NCBI GenBank assembly: GCA_003554505.1
Contig: PWGS01000031.1
Location: 1-5,450 of the forward strand
Source: Desulfonatronospira sp.
Lineage (GTDB): Bacteria > Desulfobacterota > Desulfovibrionia > Desulfovibrionales > Desulfonatronovibrionaceae
Length of the DNA stretch: 5,450 bases
Direction of reading: 5' to 3'
Position 1 is the stretch's first letter, and every line of letters starts with the position of its first letter. Below, in pieces: positions 1-5,380 of the stretch. A program made the position numbers and the translations under genes. The notes under the pieces are model-generated. The model was given only the letters and a program-made list of their open reading frames with translations. It had not been told where the DNA came from and searched no databases.

Positions 1-11
1 CTGAACGACGT

Positions 12-116
12 AGGAAGCGTTGATCAAAACCGTAAAACACCGAACTTGATTTAGAGCAGGTTATATAAGTTATTCTGGCTTAAAAACTCGTGTACAGGTT
101 TTGATTTACGCTTCCT
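12..116. repeat. Inverted repeat pair, 20-base arms (18/20 match)
   Basis: The left arm (12-31, AGGAAGCGTTGATCAAAACC) is matched by the reverse complement of 97-116 at 18 of 20 positions; the only differences are two adjacent central bases. The arms enclose 65 bases. No target-site duplication is obvious outside them. A degenerate third copy of the arm lies at about 5357-5371 in the pgk upstream region, in the same orientation as the left arm. This could be a small non-autonomous repeat element or a pair of oppositely oriented protein-binding sites. The sequence alone does not decide. Confidence 0.6.
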
Positions 117-164
117 GGGAGTGAGTTTTTACGTCCTGTTTGCAAAGGCCCCGGACCCTGGTGA
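113..164 (+). repeat. Dispersed intergenic repeat, copy 1
   Basis: The core 113-142 (TCCTGGGAGTGAGTTTTTAC followed by GTCCTGTTTG) matches 5291-5319 with four substitutions and one single-base gap. Similarity continues more weakly to about 164 through a CCC(C/T)GGACC..TGG segment. The block begins at the right arm of the 12-116 inverted repeat and overlaps it by four bases. It lies between genes and shows no coding potential. Confidence 0.5.
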
Positions 165-184
165 ATAGTTACTTAATCTTTAGA

Positions 185-347
185 TAATCCCGCACACGTT
201 TTCTCAAGCCTTGCTGAAGCACCCTCTGGTACAGGTTCTGGATTCAGTTCCCTGTAACCTCCTGAGACATGGGTTCAGTCCTTTACTTCCGGCATGTCCG
301 GGATCAGTCCAAAGGAAACGGCTTGATTCGAAACGTGTGCGGGATTA
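185..347. repeat. 163-base element with long terminal inverted repeats (MITE-like or structured leader RNA)
   Basis: Bases 185-201 are perfectly complementary to 331-347 (17 pairs, TAATCCCGCACACGTTT against its reverse complement). After a small internal loop (202-203 against 327-330), bases 204-210 pair with 320-326 (7 more pairs). The 109 bases inside contain two further foldable hairpins: 228-235 with 251-259 (one bulged A) and 266-271 with 293-298 (GACATG/CATGTC). The repeat ends at TA on both sides, which would fit a TA target duplication as used by IS630/Tc1-mariner elements. TA is self-complementary, so this is only suggestive. The right end stops 35 bases before the greA start codon. 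Confidence 0.6.
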
Positions 348-351
348 AGTT
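323..351 (+). promoter_or_regulatory. Possible greA promoter (TTGATT, 17 bases, TAAGTT)
   Basis: A -35-like TTGATT (323-328) and a weak -10-like TAAGTT (346-351) are separated by 17 bases. A start around 358 would give a leader of about 25 bases for greA. The boxes lie mainly in the right arm of the 185-347 inverted repeat. The -10 match is only 3 of 6, so this is a weak prediction. Confidence 0.25.
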
Positions 352-382
352 ATTTTTAATCCAAAAACGAGAGAATTCAGGT

Positions 383-880
383 ATGAGCGACAGCATCCCC
401 ATTTCAGAGGAAGGTTTTGCAAGACTCAAGGAAGAGCTGGAGAAACTGCAGGCTGAACGTCCCGAAGTGATCCAGGCCATCAAGGAGGCCCGCGAGGAAG
501 GCGCCCTCAAGGAAAACGCCGGATACGACGCGGCCAGGGAACGCCAGGGGCTCCTGGAAGCCAAGATAGCCCAGATCACTTCCCGTATGCCCATGTTCAA
601 CATAATCGACCTGGACACCATGGATGGTGACAAGGTCTGCTACGGGGCCACCGTGGAAATAGAGAACGTGGAAACCGGCGAAGTAAAGAAATACACCTTG
701 CTTGGTCCCGATGAGACAGATTTTGTTCCAGGTTCCCTGTCGGTTTTTTCTCCCCTGGCCCGGGCCCTCATGGGCAGGGAGGCTGGCGATGAAACGATCG
801 TGCACGCCCCCAAGGGTAAAATCGAGTACGAGATCCTGGATATAAAGTTTCACGGTTCCTCTATATTCAAAAACAGCTAG
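383..880 (+). CDS. greA: Transcription elongation factor GreA, with Ala at tip position 41
   Basis: The protein has 165 residues, close to the family's usual 158. GreA enters the RNA polymerase secondary channel and stimulates cleavage of backtracked RNA, rescuing stalled complexes. Residues 1-75 form the N-terminal coiled coil, with the signature ERPEVIQAIKEAREEG (25-40) and LKENAGYDAARERQG (42-56). Residues 80-160 form the FKBP-like C-terminal domain, with GATVEIENV, GPDETDF and SVFSPLARALMGREAGDE. Oddity: the tip reads G-A-L-K-E-N (40-45). E. coli GreA, which aligns here without gaps, reads G-D-L-K-E-N. The tip Asp41 is therefore Ala (GCC, 503-505), while Glu44 is kept. A tail of about eight residues extends past the usual C-terminus. 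The start at 383 is chosen because the family begins M-x-x-I-P; the ribosome site is weak (GAGAGAA, about 369-375). The gene lies 9 bases before pabBC and is probably co-transcribed with it. Confidence 0.95.
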   Translation: MSDSIPISEEGFARLKEELEKLQAERPEVIQAIKEAREEGALKENAGYDAARERQGLLEAKIAQITSRMPMFNIIDLDTMDGDKVCYGATVEIENVETGEVKKYTLLGPDETDFVPGSLSVFSPLARALMGREAGDETIVHAPKGKIEYEILDIKFHGSSIFKNS

Positions 881-889
881 ACCAGGGCA

Positions 890-2677
890 ATGGAGCCTGC
901 AGCCACACTTCCACAATCTGGAACTTCCGGAACTAAACGCCCCCGGATCCTGGTCAGGCAGGCCGGGACAGGCAAGCTGCTTTCCTTTGAGGGCCTTGAA
1001 TCCGTAATCCAGGCGCATTCTGAAAAGCAGGTCCTGCCTGCTCTGCAGCAGGTGGCGCAGCAGGTTGAAAGACAGGGGCTTTTCGCTGCCGGGTTTGTGT
1101 CCTACGAGGCGGCCCCGGCCTTTGATCCTTATTTAAAAGTCCGCCGGGACGATTCAGGCTTTCCCCTTTTGTGGTTCGGTCTTTTTTCCCTTATGCAGGA
1201 AACTGAACTGCCCGGACCCGATGCTCAAACTTCTGTGGAGGGCCTGGACTGGTCGCCTTCCATAACTCCCCGGGAATACTCCAGGGCCCTGGACCGGATC
1301 CGGGAACACATCCGCACCGGGGATACCTACCAGGTAAACTTTACCTACAGGCTTAGAGCACGCTGCCCCCTGGAGCCCATGGATATCTTCAGCACCATCT
1401 GCCGCTCTCAGGACCCTCCATACGCCTCCTTTATGGATACCGGGGAGTTCGCCCTTTGCAGCTTTTCCCCGGAGATGTTCTTCACCCTTAAGGGACAGAC
1501 CCTCAAATCCAGGCCCATGAAGGGGACCTCTGCCAGGGGCCTGCAGAACATCCAGGACCGGCAGGCGGCCCGGGACCTGAAAAGATCGGAAAAAGACCGG
1601 GCCGAAAACGTCATGATAGTAGACATGGTCCGAAACGATATGGGCCGTATCGCCCACCCGGGAAGCGTAAAGGTGCCGCAGCTTTTTTCCGTGGAGAAAT
1701 ATTTTGACGTCTGGCAGATGACCTCCCTGGTAGAGTGCAGCACCCCTGCCAACCTGGACGAGATCTTCGGGGCCCTTTTCCCCCCGGCCTCCATTACCGG
1801 TGCCCCCAAAATCAAGACCATGGAAATTATCTCGGCCCTGGAAAACTCCTCCAGGCGAATCTACACCGGGACCATGGGCTATATTGCTCCCTGCAGGCAG
1901 GCCCAGTTCAATGTGGCCATCCGCACCCTTCTTCTGGACAGGAGGCAAAGCACGGCCGAGTACGGGATAGGAGGAGGTATTGTCTGGGACTCGAAAACCG
2001 ATGTGGAGATGAGGGAGACCCGGGTCAAGGCCCGGGTACTGTCCACTCCCGGACCCGGATTCGATCTCCTGGAAAGCCTTTTGTGGCAGCCGAAAGAAGG
2101 ATTTTCTTATCTAAACAGGCACCTGAAGCGCCTTAAAGATTCAGCCGAGTACTTCGACTTTCCCCTGGACCTGCGGCGCGTGCAGAGTGAGCTGCAGGAA
2201 CTGGCTTCCTCCCTGCCCCGGCAGCCGCACAAGATCCGTCTCCTTGTCTCCAGAAGTGGAGAGGTGAAGTTGCAGGCAGTCAGGCTTGATCCACAAGAGC
2301 CGGGATTTGCCCCTGATCTGCCCCTGGCCGCTTCGCCGGTGGATCCCGGCAACAGGTTTCTTTACCACAAGACCACCAACAGGGAGATTTACAACCAGGC
2401 CCTCAGGACCAGGCCCGGGTTCCAGGATGTCCTTCTCTATAACGAGCGTAATGAGATCACTGAATCCCCCATAGCCAACATAGCAGTGGAAAAAAGGGGA
2501 GAGCTTCTGACCCCGCCGGTATCCAGCGGCCTGCTTCCAGGAGTGTACCGCTCCCTTCTTCTGGAGCAGGGAAGCGTCCGGGAAGAGGTGCTTTACCTCC
2601 AGGATGTTATGGACAGCCCCAGGGTCTTTCTCATGAACGCCGTGCGGGGCATGCACCAGGTCAGAGTCATTATTTAG
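890..2677 (+). CDS. pabBC: Aminodeoxychorismate synthase component I / aminodeoxychorismate lyase fusion (PabB-PabC)
   Basis: This 595-residue fusion makes 4-aminobenzoate for folate from chorismate. Residues about 20-385 form the chorismate-binding PabB domain, which makes 4-amino-4-deoxychorismate. Its marks are SFSPE (191-195), PMKGT with Lys211 (the lysine that separates PabB from the PIAGT of TrpE), VMIVDMVRND (241-250), SITGAPKIKTMEII (301-314) and YGIGGGIV (358-365). Residues about 390-595 form a class IV aminotransferase (PabC) domain, which releases pyruvate to give 4-aminobenzoate. It has RHLKRL (410-415), the probable PLP lysine Lys494 in YHKTTNR, NEITES (521-526) and a C-terminal NAVRGMHQV. 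No glutamine amidotransferase (PabA) domain is present or encoded nearby, so PabA should be elsewhere, or ammonia is used directly. The ATG at 890 has only a short AGGG close by (884-887), so translation may be coupled to greA. Such fusions are a known bacterial arrangement. It is probably cytoplasmic. Confidence 0.93.
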   Translation: MEPAATLPQSGTSGTKRPRILVRQAGTGKLLSFEGLESVIQAHSEKQVLPALQQVAQQVERQGLFAAGFVSYEAAPAFDPYLKVRRDDSGFPLLWFGLFSLMQETELPGPDAQTSVEGLDWSPSITPREYSRALDRIREHIRTGDTYQVNFTYRLRARCPLEPMDIFSTICRSQDPPYASFMDTGEFALCSFSPEMFFTLKGQTLKSRPMKGTSARGLQNIQDRQAARDLKRSEKDRAENVMIVDMVRNDMGRIAHPGSVKVPQLFSVEKYFDVWQMTSLVECSTPANLDEIFGALFPPASITGAPKIKTMEIISALENSSRRIYTGTMGYIAPCRQAQFNVAIRTLLLDRRQSTAEYGIGGGIVWDSKTDVEMRETRVKARVLSTPGPGFDLLESLLWQPKEGFSYLNRHLKRLKDSAEYFDFPLDLRRVQSELQELASSLPRQPHKIRLLVSRSGEVKLQAVRLDPQEPGFAPDLPLAASPVDPGNRFLYHKTTNREIYNQALRTRPGFQDVLLYNERNEITESPIANIAVEKRGELLTPPVSSGLLPGVYRSLLLEQGSVREEVLYLQDVMDSPRVFLMNAVRGMHQVRVII

Positions 2678-2681
2678 TTTC

Positions 2682-2709
2682 CATCCGGAAAGAACTTCCT
2701 TCCGGATGC
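2682..2709. terminator. Hairpin between converging units, likely bidirectional terminator
   Basis: An 11-bp perfect stem (CATCCGGAAAG at 2682-2692, CTTTCCGGATG at 2699-2709) closes a 6-base loop. It starts five bases after the pabBC stop codon and lies 32 bases beyond the 3' end of the tRNA on the other strand, so it is placed to serve both. Neither side has a proper U-tract directly after the stem: the + strand has only TTTT at about 2723-2726, and the - strand continues GAAACTAAATAA. It may therefore act as an RNA 3' end stabiliser or need a factor. Confidence 0.5.
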
Positions 2710-2741
2710 GGAAGCTGCTGGTTTTCTGTGGGTTTGGAGAT

Positions 2742-2826
2742 GGTGCCGAAGGGGGGATTCGAACCCCCACGGGCGGTGCCCACTACCCCCTCAAGATAGC
2801 GTGTCTACCTGTTCCACCACTTCGGC
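2742..2826 (-). tRNA. tRNA-Leu (anticodon GAG), CCA encoded
   Basis: The 85-base gene folds as a class II tRNA. The acceptor GCCGAAG pairs with CTTCGGC and is followed by A and an encoded CCA (2744-2742). The anticodon stem CTATC pairs with GGTAG around the loop TTGAGGG, giving anticodon GAG at 2792-2790, which reads CUC and CUU. A long variable arm (GGGC-ACC-GCCC) and a T arm GGGGG-TTCGAAT-CCCCC complete it. The long variable arm and the anticodon identify leucine. It begins 28 bases after the secG stop on the same strand and may be processed from the pgk-tpiA-secG transcript. A run of seven T on the - strand (2844-2838) lies between them and could cause partial termination. E. coli has the same neighbour pair, secG followed by leuU, also a GAG leucine tRNA. 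Confidence 0.96.
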
Positions 2827-2854
2827 GTGTATCGCTTAAAAAAAGCTGCAGGGA

Positions 2855-3202
2855 TCAATGACTGGAAACAGGGCCTGGTTCCTCGCTCCCGTCTTCACTG
2901 TCCGGTCTCATGCTCTGCAGGGGGAATTCCTGGGAAGATTCCTGCTGCTGCACGATTTCACTGGGTTGAGTTTCATGCTTCTGGGCGGTCATATATGTAA
3001 AAGTAAGGGATGTACAAAAAAATATGATGGCCACCACCACTGTCAGTTTGGCCAGGATACCGCCTGCGCCGCCGCTTCCGAAGAGGCTGCCGCCGCCTCC
3101 CCCGAAGATTACTCCCATGCCCTGCTGCCCGGACTGCAGGAGAACCAGGACCACCAGGACCACGCAGGATATAAGGTGCAGAGTTACAATCAATGTCTGC
3201 AA
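2855..3202 (-). CDS. secG: Protein translocase subunit SecG
   Basis: SecG is the small subunit of the SecYEG channel in the inner membrane and assists SecA-driven protein export. The 115-residue product has the family layout. It has a first membrane helix (about 2-22, ending in VLLQSG with the conserved LLQ), a glycine-rich cytoplasmic loop (about 27-48, with GVIFGGGGGSLFGSGGAGG), a second membrane helix (about 50-71) and a long hydrophilic tail rich in Gln, Ser and Glu. The start is TTG at 3202: GGAGGT (3214-3209) sits 6 bases upstream, and the protein then begins M-Q-T-L-I-V-T-L-H-L, like other SecG proteins. No ATG gives as good a start. It follows tpiA by 18 bases and precedes tRNA-Leu by 28. 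Confidence 0.93.
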   Translation of the reverse strand: MQTLIVTLHLISCVVLVVLVLLQSGQQGMGVIFGGGGGSLFGSGGAGGILAKLTVVVAIIFFCTSLTFTYMTAQKHETQPSEIVQQQESSQEFPLQSMRPDSEDGSEEPGPVSSH

Positions 3203-3208
3203 GGAACT

Positions 3209-3214
3209 ACCTCC
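3209..3214 (-). promoter_or_regulatory. Strong ribosome binding site that fixes the TTG start of secG
   Basis: The - strand reads GGAGGT, followed by six bases and then TTG. This near-perfect Shine-Dalgarno sequence lies in the 18-base gap between the tpiA stop and secG. It is the main reason for taking TTG at 3202 as the start codon. Confidence 0.8.
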
Positions 3215-3220
3215 ACATAT

Positions 3221-3976
3221 TTACGCAAGTATTATCTGCGAAAATTTATCAGCGTTTAAACTTGCACCACCTACCAGAACCCCTTCTACATTGTCAAGAG
3301 ATATTATGGAAGCGGTGTTTTCCGGTTTGACGCTGCCGCCGTACAGAATCCGGATTTTCTGTCCCTGTTCAAGGATACCTCTGAGCTTTTCCCGGACCAG
3401 GTCGTGGGCTTGCTGTATCTCCGGGGGTCCGGCGGTTTCACCGGTGCCTATGGCCCAGACCGGCTCATAAGCCACTGCCAGGTGCTCGGCCGGAGTACCT
3501 GCAGAAATGTTCCGGAGCCCGTGTTCCAGCTGACCATGGAGCACCTCCTGTACCCGGCCCTGCTTGCGCTCTTCCAGGGTTTCCCCGATGCACAGGATAA
3601 TCTTGAGCCCCTTCTGGAGTCCAAAGGCCACCTTGGAAGCCAGGAAATCATCCTTTTCCCCCAGGACATGCCTGCGTTCGGAGTGGCCCACCAGGGCGTA
3701 GCCGCACCCGGCATCCAGAAGCTGGTCCGGGTTTATTTCCCCGGTAAAGGCCCCCTGCTCTGCAGGATAAAAGTCCTGCCCTCCAAGAAAAAAACCCTCC
3801 TGCTGCATGAGCATCTCGCTGACCCCCCGCAGGGCGGTAAACGGCGGGCAGATCAATACTTCCCGGTCTGCCGGCAGATCGTTTCTGACGGCTACCACCA
3901 GTTCCCTGGCGGTCTGCCTGGCTTCCTCCCAGGTTTTGAACATCTTCCAGTTGGCGGCCATGAGTTTTTTGGGCAT
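3221..3976 (-). CDS. tpiA: Triosephosphate isomerase
   Basis: This 251-residue TIM-barrel enzyme interconverts dihydroxyacetone phosphate and glyceraldehyde 3-phosphate in glycolysis and gluconeogenesis, in the cytoplasm and normally as a dimer. The length is standard. Catalytic and binding residues are present: Asn9 and Lys11 in AANWKM, His98 in VGHSERR (96-102), Glu171 in AYEPVWAIGTG (169-179, followed by the flexible lid), YGGSVKPEN (212-220) and GVLVGGASL (232-240). GAFTGEI (75-81) is also typical. The ATG at 3976 has AAGGAG (3988-3983) six bases upstream; this site directly follows the pgk stop codon. It is the second gene of the pgk-tpiA-secG cluster, and no promoter is visible between it and pgk. 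Confidence 0.97.
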   Translation of the reverse strand: MPKKLMAANWKMFKTWEEARQTARELVVAVRNDLPADREVLICPPFTALRGVSEMLMQQEGFFLGGQDFYPAEQGAFTGEINPDQLLDAGCGYALVGHSERRHVLGEKDDFLASKVAFGLQKGLKIILCIGETLEERKQGRVQEVLHGQLEHGLRNISAGTPAEHLAVAYEPVWAIGTGETAGPPEIQQAHDLVREKLRGILEQGQKIRILYGGSVKPENTASIISLDNVEGVLVGGASLNADKFSQIILA

Positions 3977-3988
3977 ACTTTACTCCTT

Positions 3989-5173
3989 CTATTTGCTGCT
4001 GCACTCTTCCAGGGCCTTGAAACCGGGCAGTGTCTTGCCCTCGAGAAATTCCATGAAGGATCCGCCCCCGGTGGATATGAAGCTGAATCTGTCCTGCAGA
4101 TCAAGCTCGTGAATCAAAGAATCGGTATCTCCTCCCCCCACAATGGTGGTTGCATGCAAACCCGCCACTATTTCCGCTATATTGCGTGACCCCTGGGAAA
4201 AGGGACGGAATTCGAAGGCACCCATGGGCCCGTTCCAGATAACAGTCTTTGCCCTGTGCAGGACCTCGGCAAACAGGGTACAGGTGGCAGGACCTATATC
4301 CAGGGCCATTAGATGCTCCGGAATGGCCTGAAAAGGACAGACCCCGGCCCTGGATTCGTCGTCTGGACCTTGGCCCAGCATGAAGTCCACGGGCAGATAA
4401 AACTGTACCTTTTTCTCCCTGGCCTGTTGCATGATTTCCCTGGCCTTGTCCAGCAGATCGTCTTCCACCCTGGAAGTACCAACAGAAAAACCCTGGGCCT
4501 TGACAAAGGTGTTGGCCATGGCTCCTCCGATGAGCATTGCATCCACTCTGCGAAGCAGATTCTCCAGAACACCAAGCTTGGAGGACACCTTGACCCCGCC
4601 GGCGATGAGCACAAAAGGCCGCTCCGGATCACCAACTTTGGAAAGATATTCCCATTCCTTTTTCAGGAGCAGCCCTCCTGAACATGAAGGTATGTGGCCG
4701 GTCACGCCCACCACTGAAGCATGCGACCTGTGGCTTGCCCCGAAAGCATCGTTTACGTAAATATCCCCCATCCTGGCCAGCTCGCGGCTGAACTCATCGT
4801 CATTCTTCTCTTCCCCGGGATGAAAACGCAGATTCTCCAGCATAAGTATCTGTCCCGGTTCAAGGGAACGGACCATTTCCAGGGTCTCCTCTCCAATGCA
4901 GTCCGGCGCCAGGGCGACAGCTTTGCCCAGAATTGTCCCCAGCCTCTCGGCCGCAGGGGCAAGGGAAAGCTCAGATCTGACCTGGCCCTTGGGTTTGCCC
5001 AGATGAGAACAGAGTACCAGCCTGGCATTGTGCTTCAAGGCGTACTCGAGAGTAGGAATAGAAGCCTGAATCCTGGTCTCGTCCTGCACCCGGCCGTCTT
5101 TGAGAGGGACATTGTAATCCACCCGCACCAGGACCGTCTTTCCGGATACATCCAGGTCGTCAATAAATTGCAT
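3989..5173 (-). CDS. pgk: Phosphoglycerate kinase
   Basis: This 394-residue enzyme transfers phosphate from 1,3-bisphosphoglycerate to ADP, forming ATP and 3-phosphoglycerate, and runs in reverse for gluconeogenesis. The N-terminal substrate domain has VRVDYNVP (16-23, Asp19 and Asn21), Arg34, SHLGKPKG (56-63), ENLRFHPGEE (113-122, Arg116) and NDAFGASHR (141-149). The C-terminal nucleotide domain has GGVKVSSKLGV (192-202, Lys195), NGPMGAFEF (314-322), GGGDT (346-350) and STGGGSFMEFLEGKTLPG (367-384). Some motif positions differ from the commonest form (GGAKVSDKIGV, GTAHR), but the main substrate-binding residues are kept, so I expect an active enzyme. The ATG at 5173 has AAGGAG (5185-5180) six bases upstream. 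It is the first gene of the cluster and ends 12 bases before tpiA. Confidence 0.97.
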   Translation of the reverse strand: MQFIDDLDVSGKTVLVRVDYNVPLKDGRVQDETRIQASIPTLEYALKHNARLVLCSHLGKPKGQVRSELSLAPAAERLGTILGKAVALAPDCIGEETLEMVRSLEPGQILMLENLRFHPGEEKNDDEFSRELARMGDIYVNDAFGASHRSHASVVGVTGHIPSCSGGLLLKKEWEYLSKVGDPERPFVLIAGGVKVSSKLGVLENLLRRVDAMLIGGAMANTFVKAQGFSVGTSRVEDDLLDKAREIMQQAREKKVQFYLPVDFMLGQGPDDESRAGVCPFQAIPEHLMALDIGPATCTLFAEVLHRAKTVIWNGPMGAFEFRPFSQGSRNIAEIVAGLHATTIVGGGDTDSLIHELDLQDRFSFISTGGGSFMEFLEGKTLPGFKALEECSSK

Positions 5174-5235
5174 TTTCAGCTCCTTGGATTAATTATAACT
5201 CTTGGCGGAAATTGGGGTTATTTACAAAAAACTAA

Positions 5236-5264
5236 AATGTTCATCACCTGATACAACTGGTCAA
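5236..5264 (-). promoter_or_regulatory. Possible promoter of pgk-tpiA-secG
   Basis: On the - strand a good -35-like TTGACC (5264-5259) is followed after 17 bases by a poor -10-like AACATT (5241-5236). This would give a leader of roughly 55 bases. A perfect TATAAT nearer the gene (5197-5192) has no matching -35 box and would put the transcript start almost on the ribosome site. Either could be wrong. Confidence 0.22.
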
Positions 5265-5290
5265 TCTAAAGGCGCCAAAGAAGGCCGGGG

Positions 5291-5341
5291 TCCTGAAAGC
5301 GAGTTTTACGTCCTGTCTGTTGGATCCCTGGACCACTGGAA
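5291..5341 (+). repeat. Dispersed intergenic repeat, copy 2
   Basis: TCCTGAAAGCGAGTTTTACG (5291-5310) and the following TCCTGTCTG match 113-142 upstream of greA, with four substitutions and one gap. The next bases, including CCCTGGACCACTGG, resemble CCCCGGACCCTGG of the other copy. The two copies have the same orientation on the window's + strand. They therefore face opposite ways relative to the genes they precede. Confidence 0.5.
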
Positions 5342-5356
5342 CAAAAGCATTATGGT

Positions 5357-5380
5357 GAACGCTTATCAAAAAATAACACC
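5357..5380 (+). repeat. Degenerate copy of the 12-31 repeat arm
   Basis: GAACGCTTATCAAAA followed by AATAACACC resembles GAAGCGTTGATCAAAACC and GTAAAACACC at 14-41, with a few gaps. The shared kernel is the reverse complement of TTTTGAT-NN-(A/G)CG(C)TTC. It lies about 20 bases after the second dispersed-repeat copy, and this combined presence makes chance similarity less likely. The match is imperfect and was aligned by eye. Confidence 0.35.

Larger units (their letters stand above)
1..382. other. Gene-free upstream region of greA, rich in repeats
   Basis: No convincing coding sequence lies here. The greA frame can be opened upstream at an ATG at 269, but the added 38 residues have no counterpart in GreA and no Shine-Dalgarno sequence precedes that ATG. 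The region is AT-richer than the genes. It holds two separate long inverted repeats (12-31 with 97-116, and 185-210 with 320-347), a block shared with the far end of the window (about 113-164), and a short direct repeat GTACAGGTTYTG at 92-103 and 229-240. The left edge of the window cuts off whatever lies further upstream. Confidence 0.8.

Noticed and set aside
269..382. Longer greA reading frame starting at the ATG at 269
   Set aside because: The extra 38 residues do not belong to GreA, there is no ribosome site before 269, and the stretch coincides with the 185-347 inverted repeat. The start at 383 matches the family.
1..382. CRISPR array in the repeat-rich left end
   Set aside because: The repeats are few, mostly inverted, diverged and irregularly spaced, so they do not form a repeat-spacer pattern.
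404..1018. 204-residue open frame on the - strand opposite greA and the start of pabBC
   Set aside because: It is a shadow of two well-supported genes on the other strand and has no recognisable domain.
1154..1948. 264-residue open frame on the - strand inside pabBC
   Set aside because: It is antisense to the conserved PabB motifs, has no ribosome site or known domain, and is rich in Gly and Pro as expected for a shadow frame.
2742..2826. tRNA-Leu as an integration site for a mobile element
   Set aside because: Flanks are secG and a convergent housekeeping gene; no integrase gene or repeated tRNA 3' end is present in the window.
3404..4189. 261-residue open frame on the + strand across tpiA and pgk
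   Set aside because: It lies opposite two clear enzyme genes, crosses their junction, and has no family resemblance; the high GC of the genes explains the lack of stops.
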